Source: Bradyrhizobium huanghuaihaiense (lineage in GTDB: Bacteria > Pseudomonadota > Alphaproteobacteria > Rhizobiales > Xanthobacteraceae). From it: a stretch of 54,587 nucleotides of DNA. Positions within the stretch are counted from its first letter, which is position 1, and each line of letters begins with the position of its first letter. The DNA is taken from positions 1 through 54,587 of the forward strand of contig NZ_VLLA01000037.1 of assembly GCF_007830635.1 (NCBI RefSeq). The letters are read 5' to 3'. A program made the position numbers and the translations under genes. Positions 48,612 through 54,587 of the stretch are shown one piece after another. The notes beneath the pieces were generated by a model, which searched no databases, was not told the DNA's origin, and saw only the letters and a program-made list of their open reading frames with translations.

Positions 48612-48881
48612 CTAGCCGCTTCTCCCGCGGCGCGGACGCGGCGGCGGTGCGTTGACCGGATAAAACGGATTGAGATCGCAGGTGGCGGCACGGCCTGCAG
48701 CCGTGCCGCGGCACTGCGACAGCGATGCGAAGGAGCAATCGTACCATTCTCCGCCGCCGCTACTCCCGCCGGAATAGACGTGCATGCAGACGGGAAAACG
48801 GGGATCGAAGGTCTGCGCGTGTGACGGCGCGGCCGCGAGCACCGCGCCGACGATCACGACCTGGCCGAACGAGAAACGCAT
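48612..48881 (-). CDS. DUF3551 exported protein, copy 1
   Basis: The 89-residue protein has a signal peptide ending at SHA-Q, then FDPRFPVCMHVY, YDCSFASLSQCRGTA and a CDLNPFYP end. This is the DUF3551 pattern, abundant in Bradyrhizobium. Four Cys may form two disulfides. It has a paralogue 27 bp upstream on the same strand. Function is unknown. Confidence 0.88.
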   Translation of the reverse strand: MRFSFGQVVIVGAVLAAAPSHAQTFDPRFPVCMHVYSGGSSGGGEWYDCSFASLSQCRGTAAGRAATCDLNPFYPVNAPPPRPRRGRSG

Positions 48882-48908
48882 GAAGTACGCTCCTGCGCCC
48901 CGGATTGC

Positions 48909-49187
48909 CTAATACACCTTCTTGTGACGCTTGCGCGGAGGCGGTGGCGGTTCGTCGAAGGCGTAGTAGGGATTGAGGTCGCATGTCGCGGAGCGGCCCG
49001 AAGCCGTGGCGCGGCACTGCGGCAGCGATGTGAACGAGCAATCGTAATAGTCGCCGCCACCACCCCAGCCACCGGGCGTGTACACGTGCATGCACACCGG
49101 ATAGCGCGGATCATAGGTCTGGGCGCGCGCATCTGCCGCAGCAAACAGCGTGACAATCGCGGTGAGGGTCAGGATCGGCAAACGCAT
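48909..49187 (-). CDS. DUF3551 exported protein, copy 2
   Basis: The 92-residue protein has a signal peptide ending ARA-Q and the same layout as the next gene: YDPRYPVCMHVY, YDCSFTSLPQCRATA, CDLNPYYAF. A Pro/Lys-rich tail replaces the Arg/Gly tail of its paralogue. A tandem duplication is likely. ATG 49187 begins the signal peptide; a longer frame to 49355 is spurious. Function is unknown. Confidence 0.88.
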   Translation of the reverse strand: MRLPILTLTAIVTLFAAADARAQTYDPRYPVCMHVYTPGGWGGGGDYYDCSFTSLPQCRATASGRSATCDLNPYYAFDEPPPPPRKRHKKVY

Positions 49188-49370
49188 GAAGACATCCTCG
49201 AATCGGTAGTGTCGGCAGATCTGATGCCGACGCCCTCCTATGGCATAACACCGCCGCAGAGGCGACTGTTCCCAGGGACATATGACGGCAAGGTGAGGTG
49301 GGCCTGTCGCAACGCGGTCGTCATGGCCGGGCTCGCCCCTTGCCATGACGACCAATGAAGCCGCGCGAAG

Positions 49371-51245
49371 CTAGCCGAGCCCCTGCAGCACCAGCCGGTT
49401 CAACCTCGCCGCAAACGCCGCGGGGTCTTCCGGCAGCTCGCCATCCAGGATCTGCGCCTGCTCGAGCAGGAGCAGGCTGAGATCGTCGACCGCCTTGGAG
49501 CCGGCCTGTGCCCGAGTGATCGCGCCCACCATTGGATGGCGCAGATTGATCTCGAGCACCGGCTTGGTGCGCATGCCGCGGTTCTGCTGCGACAGGATGC
49601 GCTCGAGCTCGCGGCTCGGGCCCTGGCTATCGGCGACGAGGCAGGAGGCCGAGCTGGTGAGGCGCGTCGAGGCCTTGACGTCGCTGACGCGCTCGCCGAG
49701 CGCGGCCTTGATCACGGCGATGGTGGCCGCTTCATCGGCGACGGGCTCGTCCTTCTTCGCCTCGTCCTTGTCGTCGAGGCGCGGGATCAGGTCGAGATTG
49801 AGATCGCCCTGGCTCAGCGACTTCAGCGGCTTGCCCTCGAACTCCGTCGGCATCGAGGTCCAGAAGGCGTCGACGGGATCGGACAGCAGCAGCACCTCGA
49901 TGCCGCGCGCCGTCGCAGCTTCCAGCCGCGGGTTGGACTTCAGCCGCTCGATGCTGTCGCCGACGAGATAATAGATCTCGGTCTGGTTCGGCTTGAAATC
50001 GGCGACGACCTGTTTCAGCGACCGCTTCTCGCCCGACGTGGTGGTGAAGCGCGACAGCGCCAGCAGCTTTTCGCGACGCTCGAAATCCTCATAGATGCCT
50101 TCCTTCAGCACCGCGCCGAAGGCGTCCCAGATCCTGGCGAAGTTCTCGGCATCCTTGTCGGCGAGGCTTTCGAGCTCGGATACGACGCGGGTCGCCACGG
50201 CTTTGCGGATCTGCGCCAGCTGCGGATTGTTCTGGAGCATCTCGCGCGAGATGTTGAGCGGAAGATCCTCGCTGTCGACGACGCCGCGGACGAAGCGCAA
50301 GTAGCCCGGCAAGAGATCGGCATCATCGGTGATGAAGACGCGGCGGACATAGAGCTTCACGCGGCCCTTGCGGTTCGGCTCGAACAGGTCGAACGGCTTG
50401 GTCGAGGGCGCGAACAGCAGCACGGCGTAGGAGTAGCGCCCTTCGGCGCGGTAGTGCAGCGTCATCGCGGGATCGTCGAAGGCCGAGGCGATCTGCTGAT
50501 AGGCCTTCTTGTAGTCCTCCGGCGTCAGCTCGGATTTCGAGCGCTGCCACAGCGCGCTCGCCGAGTTGATCTGGCGCGGCTCGCCCTCTTCGGGGACGAG
50601 CTCGATGGGAAACAGGATGTTGTCGGAATAAGCGCTGACGATGCGCTCGATCTCGTAGGTTTCGAGATATTTCTTGGCGTCGTCCTTGAGGTGCAGGACG
50701 ATCTCGGTGCCGCGCACGACGCGCGCCGCGTCCTCCTCGCTCGCGCGGGCGATCTCGAAGCCGGAGCCGCCGGACGACGTCCAGGTCCAGACGTCGCTCT
50801 CGCCGGCGCGGCGGCTGATGACGACGATCCTGTCGGCGACCATGAAGGCGGAATAGAAGCCGACGCCGAACTGGCCGATCAAGCCGAGACCGTCCTTGGC
50901 CTCCTTCAGCTTGGACACGAAGGCCTTGGTGCCGGAACGGGCGATGGTGCCGAGATGGTCGATCAGCTCCTGCCGCTCCATGCCGATGCCATTGTCGGCG
51001 ATCGTGAGCGTTCCGGCCGTCTTGTTCGGGATGATGCGGATCTTGAGCGCGTCCCCCTCGCCCAGCAGCGCCGGCGTTGCGATCGCCTCGTAGCGCAGCT
51101 TGTCGCAGGCATCCGAGGCGTTGGAGACGAGCTCGCGCAGGAAGATGTCGGTCTCCGAATAGACGGAATGCACCATGAGGTGCAGAAGCTCGGAAACCTC
51201 GGCCTGGAAGGGCTGCGTATGCACAGCCGTGTCTGACGTCGTCAT
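49371..51245 (-). CDS. htpG: molecular chaperone HtpG (Hsp90)
   Basis: The 624-residue cytosolic Hsp90 has ATP-lid residues in LVSNASDACDKLRYEA near residue 38 and DNGIGM near 90. GQFGVGFYSAFMV lies near 126, then the middle domain with SREMLQNNP, and a C-terminal dimer domain. No MEEVD tail is present, as normal in bacteria. It helps client folding under stress. Start and length are as in the family. Confidence 0.97.
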   Translation of the reverse strand: MTTSDTAVHTQPFQAEVSELLHLMVHSVYSETDIFLRELVSNASDACDKLRYEAIATPALLGEGDALKIRIIPNKTAGTLTIADNGIGMERQELIDHLGTIARSGTKAFVSKLKEAKDGLGLIGQFGVGFYSAFMVADRIVVISRRAGESDVWTWTSSGGSGFEIARASEEDAARVVRGTEIVLHLKDDAKKYLETYEIERIVSAYSDNILFPIELVPEEGEPRQINSASALWQRSKSELTPEDYKKAYQQIASAFDDPAMTLHYRAEGRYSYAVLLFAPSTKPFDLFEPNRKGRVKLYVRRVFITDDADLLPGYLRFVRGVVDSEDLPLNISREMLQNNPQLAQIRKAVATRVVSELESLADKDAENFARIWDAFGAVLKEGIYEDFERREKLLALSRFTTTSGEKRSLKQVVADFKPNQTEIYYLVGDSIERLKSNPRLEAATARGIEVLLLSDPVDAFWTSMPTEFEGKPLKSLSQGDLNLDLIPRLDDKDEAKKDEPVADEAATIAVIKAALGERVSDVKASTRLTSSASCLVADSQGPSRELERILSQQNRGMRTKPVLEINLRHPMVGAITRAQAGSKAVDDLSLLLLEQAQILDGELPEDPAAFAARLNRLVLQGLG

Positions 51246-51278
51246 GCGTTTACCCGGTCAAATCAAAGGGAAAGCCCG

Positions 51279-51306
51279 GATATAACGCGATGAGAGGGCG
51301 GATCAA
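51279..51306 (-). promoter_or_regulatory. candidate promoter of htpG
   Basis: On the minus strand TTGATC (51301-51306) and TATATC (51279-51284) are separated by 16 bases, about 35 bases before the start codon. CTTGAT also begins like an RpoH -35 element, but no good CCCAT -10 block follows, so heat control is uncertain. Confidence 0.35.
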
Positions 51307-51370
51307 GAGGACATGAGGAACTCGGCCCCTGCCTGCGGCAGAGGCAATCCCGCCCAAGGACGGTGGGCGA

Positions 51371-51796
51371 TCAGGTGACGCAACGGCCGGGCTGGAGCAG
51401 CTTGGCGACCTCGGTCAGGGAGCTGACCATCGGCTCGCAGGCGATCGTCGGCTTGTTGCTGCGACCCTGCTTCTTCTGGCTCTGGTTTTGGTTCTGGAGC
51501 AACACCGGCGGCTTGGCGTTGCCGGTCTCGATCACCGCGGGGACCCGCAGCAGCACCGAGGTATCGGCGAGGTCGTTCAGCCGCATCGACACGGTGCGGG
51601 TGGGAACCGCTGCCTGCTTGATCTCGGCCAGCCGGTCGGCCTTGCCGGCCCGGTTGACGTTGTGGCCCGGCTTGTCAGACTTGTCGGCGACCGCTTGCCA
51701 GCGGTCGGCCAGATCGTGGCCGGAGGCGAGTTGCACGGCGCCAAGCGTTGCGGCAATCGCGGCGGCGCTCAAAAATACCTTTTGAATCTGTGACAT
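51371..51796 (-). CDS. exported protein of unknown function
   Basis: The 141-residue protein has a signal peptide (VFLSAAAIAATLGAVQLASG). The mature region is basic and Asn/Gln-rich in the middle (LLQNQNQSQKKQGRSN). It ends with a Cys pair (IACEPMVSSLTEVAKLLQPGRCVT) that may form a disulfide. ATG 51796 starts the signal peptide; a longer frame reaches 51835. No family is recognised, though the ending is typical of small Bradyrhizobium exported proteins. Confidence 0.7.
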   Translation of the reverse strand: MSQIQKVFLSAAAIAATLGAVQLASGHDLADRWQAVADKSDKPGHNVNRAGKADRLAEIKQAAVPTRTVSMRLNDLADTSVLLRVPAVIETGNAKPPVLLQNQNQSQKKQGRSNKPTIACEPMVSSLTEVAKLLQPGRCVT

Positions 51797-51905
51797 GGCT
51801 GTCAATCCCTCGCCCCATGGCGATCGAGGGAACAACGCGAGCCGAGGACCGGGGGTTCTCGACCGTCGCGATCACTTAACCGTGTGCGAAAAGGTCGGGG
51901 CGCCC

Positions 51906-51989
51906 ATGCAAAAAAATTCGCAACCGCCTGGAACGAGTCCGGCAGTCGGGAGTCGTCTCTGCAGCCGGCTATTCCCCCCTGCCCCATAA
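51906..51989 (+). CDS. possible 27-residue peptide ahead of an orphan terminator
   Basis: ATG 51906 opens a 27-codon frame ending at TAA 51989, 13 bp before a strong plus-strand terminator. No other plus-strand gene lies between 51246 and 52072, so something is likely transcribed here. The peptide is Ser/Pro-rich with one Cys and no known pattern. The transcript may be a small RNA instead. Confidence 0.25.
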   Translation: MQKNSQPPGTSPAVGSRLCSRLFPPAP

Positions 51990-52002
51990 GCCGGCGACGT
52001 AG

Positions 52003-52039
52003 GGCGCGACTGTGGTGATGCCAGTCGCGCCTTACTTTT
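52003..52039 (+). terminator. orphan rho-independent terminator
   Basis: GGCGCGACT (52003-52011) and AGTCGCGCC (52023-52031) form a perfect 9-bp stem with an 11-base loop, followed by TTACTTTT. No T-run occurs on the other side, so it works only on the plus strand. A second hairpin, CCGGCT/AGCCGG at 51965-51993, lies just upstream. Confidence 0.65.
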
Positions 52040-52072
52040 GTCTGGGGGGTTGATCGCGAGCCGAAGGCGAAC

Positions 52073-52933
52073 CTACGGGGTTTTCACTATCGGAGCCGGA
52101 TCAGGTCGGCTCACATCGGCCGGCGGATAGTTCGGAGCGAACAGGCAATCCTGCATCCAGGGCTCGTCATATCCAGCCGGGCCGTCGGGGTCATATTTCC
52201 AGAGACTGCCAGCACGCGATGGACCCAAATCACCGAAAGATATTTTGGGGTTCGTGTTCCAGTGAGCGGCGGCTGCCATGTTGGCATTGTTCTCCGTATC
52301 AGGGCAGGTATGCCCCGCATAGCCGGTGTAGCAGCTCGCGGCAGGTTTGAGTTCGCCGCTCGCCACGATACTGACAAGTCGTCGCTCGGTGGTGTGACCG
52401 GAGGCCCACTCTGCCCCCACACTACACACTCGGTCCTTGTGCTGGCGATGCGTGGCAATCCAGCAGGCATATTCCCAATGACCGAAGCGCGGAGGCATGA
52501 AATCGCAGGGGCCTTCGTAGCCCGCGAACGGGCCGCCGCTTTCTTTAGATGCGACTTTCCGCTGTTGCTCCATCGTGTGGATCGGTCGACTTCCTTTTAG
52601 GAAATCGAGGCGATCCCTCGTGATCTTCAACAACACCTTGCGATCATCGGTCTCCTCGTCTTCCTGGCCATCTATTCTCGGGACACCGCGCGAGCGTGCC
52701 TCGATCCATCGTCGCTGGCTGCGGATGAGCGCCTCGTGGAATTCCGGGTCCGTGGTCCGGCGTAGCAAAGCGAAATAGGCGGCGCTCATCGCCTCGTCGA
52801 CCTTCTTTGCCTCCGGAAAAGAACAGATGATCTTCTCCGCCTCGTGAGATGCCTTCGCGCAGTCAAGCGCAAGGACCGGGGACGAAGAAATGACGGCGCA
52901 AGCGACCAACGCCAGAGCGGAAACCGGTTTCAT
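52073..52933 (-). CDS. exported protein with LprI-like (DUF1311) N-terminal domain
   Basis: The 286-residue protein has a signal peptide ending at VLA-L, then LDCAKASHEAEKIICSFPEA and ALIRSQRRWIEAR. This is the lysozyme inhibitor LprI / DUF1311 pattern, ending near residue 105. The remaining 180 residues contain six more Cys and many Trp and Tyr, and do not match a family I know. Base composition is less GC-rich than most neighbours. A periplasmic role is likely; inhibitor activity is only suggested by the domain. Confidence 0.8.
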   Translation of the reverse strand: MKPVSALALVACAVISSSPVLALDCAKASHEAEKIICSFPEAKKVDEAMSAAYFALLRRTTDPEFHEALIRSQRRWIEARSRGVPRIDGQEDEETDDRKVLLKITRDRLDFLKGSRPIHTMEQQRKVASKESGGPFAGYEGPCDFMPPRFGHWEYACWIATHRQHKDRVCSVGAEWASGHTTERRLVSIVASGELKPAASCYTGYAGHTCPDTENNANMAAAAHWNTNPKISFGDLGPSRAGSLWKYDPDGPAGYDEPWMQDCLFAPNYPPADVSRPDPAPIVKTP

Positions 52934-52983
52934 TGATATTTCCAGAAGAGATCATCGGGCCAGCGGCCGCTTGACCGTACGCC

Positions 52984-53583
52984 TTACTTCGCTTTCCCCG
53001 CCAGCCAGTCCCGCCCCTCGCTATAGAGCCTCTCGACCTCAGCACCGGTCAAGCCCGGCATGTCGCGCTTGACCTTGTAGCCGATCAGCTCCTGCATGTA
53101 AGCGAGATGCCGGTAGCCTTCGGGAAGCGCGGCGAGCGCCTGCTGATCGAGTCGCAACGTCGCGGCGGGATCGACCGGGTCGATGCGGTCCTTCTCGTAG
53201 ATCGGCTGGCGGCGGACGATGCCCCATTTCCCCTGCCGCTTCTCCAGGAAATCGTAGAAGCGGCCGGTGCAGACGACGTCGCAAAGCACGTCATGTACAG
53301 GTGCGCGCTGCGAGATCGTCATCTTGGTCTGGGCGATGGCGCGTTCGCCGGACAGGTCGATGCTGCTGCCGCCGAGAAAATGCAGGATGCGCACGCCCTT
53401 GGCGAACCCCTCCTGGCTGACGCGCATGAAATCCCGCGCCGGCCCTTGAAACCAGGTGGCGGACATCCAGCCCTCCTCGTGCCAGACGGTCGCAAAACGC
53501 TCCCAGTCACCGGCGTCGCGCCACACCGCCCAGTTCTCGACGAGGTCGCGGATGGCGAGACGATCGAGCAGTTGCTGGTCCAT
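52984..53583 (-). CDS. nuclear transport factor 2 family protein (SnoaL-like)
   Basis: The 199-residue protein has an NTF2-like cone fold: DRLAIRDLVENWAVWRDAGDWERF at the start and WMSATWFQG near 40. CTGRFYDFLEKRQGKWGI lies near 110. Such proteins act as small isomerases, hydrolases or binding domains; relatives with this length are often annotated as SnoaL-like or dehydratase-like. GGGAGGGAC precedes ATG 53583 and fixes the start over a frame reaching 53625. Substrate unknown. Confidence 0.85.
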   Translation of the reverse strand: MDQQLLDRLAIRDLVENWAVWRDAGDWERFATVWHEEGWMSATWFQGPARDFMRVSQEGFAKGVRILHFLGGSSIDLSGERAIAQTKMTISQRAPVHDVLCDVVCTGRFYDFLEKRQGKWGIVRRQPIYEKDRIDPVDPAATLRLDQQALAALPEGYRHLAYMQELIGYKVKRDMPGLTGAEVERLYSEGRDWLAGKAK

Positions 53584-53766
53584 GGTACGTCCCTCCCGGC
53601 GGCTTGAGGCTGCGATGAATGTCATCGGCCCGACGTATCAACGGGGCAATTGGGTTGCCGTCAAGCGCCCGATGCTTCGCGACCGCGCGAATTGCCCACA
53701 ACGGGGCAAGCGCGATACGAGCAACGAGTCTTGCAATCAACCGGACCGCGACTAGTATCTGCACCG

Positions 53767-54243
53767 ATGCAGATGAAATTCCCCTTGTTGCTGGCCGCGC
53801 TTCTCGGATTGCTTGCGGCTTTCCCCGCGTATGCGCAGACTGAGGCGCCAGACACCCAAGAGAGCTCTATCAACGCCTGGAAAAGGCAAGTTTCCAATCG
53901 ACTGTTCAGCAAGAGGATCTATCCGCGCAATTCGCCTGCCGAAGGCGGTACGGCGAAAGTCCTGTTTGTTCTCGATCGGACGGGCAATTTGATTTCGAGC
54001 GCGCTGGTCGAAAGCACGGGCTCCAGCGAACTCGACGCCGCAGCCTTAGCGATGGTGGAAGCGGCTGCGCCATTTCCGGAGCCGCCCGCCGAGATTGAGG
54101 ATGACAGTCTTCACCTCACGGCGCCCATCGTCTTCAGGGCAAAAACGACGCTACCGTGGTCGGGTAGCCCGCCGCCCGCAGAGGCGGCCGCAGAACAAGC
54201 TAAGGTCGATGCCAAGATGCGCAGCATCTGCCGGGGCTGCTGA
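53767..54243 (+). CDS. TonB C-terminal domain protein
   Basis: The 158-residue protein has a cleavable signal peptide (LLLAALLGLLAAFPAYAQ). A TonB C-terminal fold follows from about residue 40 to 125: RLFSKRIYPRNSPAEGGTAKVLFVLDRTGNLISSALVESTGSSELDAAAL in outline. It lacks the N-terminal membrane anchor and Pro-rich linker of true TonB and has no ExbB or ExbD nearby, so it is a free periplasmic domain. ATG 53773 is a second possible start. A group II intron follows 13 bp after the stop. Confidence 0.85.
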   Translation: MQMKFPLLLAALLGLLAAFPAYAQTEAPDTQESSINAWKRQVSNRLFSKRIYPRNSPAEGGTAKVLFVLDRTGNLISSALVESTGSSELDAAALAMVEAAAPFPEPPAEIEDDSLHLTAPIVFRAKTTLPWSGSPPPAEAAAEQAKVDAKMRSICRGC

Positions 54244-54255
54244 AAAGGGTAGGCA

Positions 54256-54587
54256 ATCGGGATAGGGGGAAGCCTCGCGGCTCCGCCCCTCCCACACCAC
54301 CGGACATACGGGTCCGTATCCGGCGGTTCAGCGGATTATGCGGGTCGCCGTGCCGCGACGGAAGCCAAGCCGAGTGAGGCAAAGAAGCCGTTTGGCAGAG
54401 CAATGGTGAGCGCGGGGCTGTTCGCGAGCCGCCAAGGGCCACGTGGGCTGCCGGCGGTTTGCGCCGCCAGATCCCGGCCGACGCCGCGGCGTCGCAACTC
54501 GGCAAAGCGAGCGGGTCCATACTTCCATTGCTTCCAGGCAACGGCGCGCAACCGTCGCCTGATCCACTGGTCAAGCACGCGCAACAC
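54256..54587 (-). mobile_element. group II intron, 3' part, cut by the right edge
   Basis: On the minus strand the intron runs from beyond the window to a 3' end reading CCTATCCCGAT at 54256. Domain V is seen as ACCGCCGGATACGG / CCGTATGTCCGGTGGT (54296-54327) with the GACCC-type loop. Domain VI is a GGGAGGGGCGG hairpin (about 54260-54294). The encoded maturase ends at 54336. The 5' part, including EBS sites, lies outside. Confidence 0.88.
54336..54587 (-). CDS. ltrA: group II intron reverse transcriptase/maturase, C-terminal part
   Basis: The last 83 residues of the intron-encoded protein match the maturase (GIIM) domain: LDQWIRRRLRAVAWKQWK, then FAELRRRGV, AGSPRGPWRLANSPALTIAL and NGFFASLGL. 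The reverse transcriptase part is beyond the window. It stops at TAA 54336-54338, just before domain V. No frameshift is seen in this part, so the intron may be active. Confidence 0.93.
   Translation of the reverse strand: MLRVLDQWIRRRLRAVAWKQWKYGPARFAELRRRGVGRDLAAQTAGSPRGPWRLANSPALTIALPNGFFASLGLASVAARRPA

Overview
The window looks like chromosome from a Bradyrhizobium-type alphaproteobacterium (Nitrobacteraceae). Coding GC is very high. A small heat-shock gene sits behind an RpoH promoter and a ROSE-like RNA thermometer. There are DUF3551 paralogues, a homospermidine synthase locus behind a speF-type leader, and five families of intergenic palindromic repeats of the kind common in this family. 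Genus is inferred from these features, not from a search.

Layout. 1-4400: lysophospholipase-like hydrolase, Hsp20 with RNA thermometer, secreted esterase, Pro/Ala-rich exported protein. 4.4-10.7 kb: glutamate synthase gltB and gltD, with a candidate sigma-54 promoter upstream of gltB and a repeat between the genes. 10.9-16.6 kb: outer-membrane barrel protein divergent from arabinose-5-phosphate isomerase, a CMD protein divergent from an HxlR regulator over a concentric dyad, and an SPFH/NfeD membrane pair. 16.7-24.8 kb: lipoprotein, ferrochelatase coupled to an ABC binding protein, a frameshifted MAPEG gene, a thioesterase, and an M3 oligopeptidase - DUF1007 - NicO run with overlapping stops and starts. 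24.8-29.4 kb: polyamine locus (structured leader, ornithine/lysine decarboxylase, GNAT, RidA, homospermidine synthase).

29.5-38.4 kb: two hypothetical genes, an MgtC-like protein, then a six-gene minus-strand zinc operon: a His-alternating membrane peptide, ZnuC, ZnuB, ZnuA, a CobW-type GTPase and a WD40 protein. A Zur-like palindrome lies just before its first codon. A split permease pair and an iron-type superoxide dismutase follow. 38.5-43.3 kb: GNAT, MATE exporter, DUF2147, a DUF3095 cyclase-like protein and small hypotheticals. 43.3-47.6 kb: a compact acyl cluster (ACP, AMP-forming ligase, SDR) downstream of a fatty acyl-CoA synthetase. 47.9-54.6 kb: SGNH hydrolase, two DUF3551 proteins, HtpG, exported small proteins, an LprI-like protein, an NTF2-like protein, a lone TonB C-terminal protein, and the 3' end of a group II intron that runs off the right edge.

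The most notable parts are the zinc operon led by a strict (HX)16 peptide with its Zur-like site beside the start codon, the ACP-ligase-SDR mini-cluster, the split permease, the two-hairpin plus-strand locus near 52.0 kb, and the exactly 127-bp palindromic repeat family.
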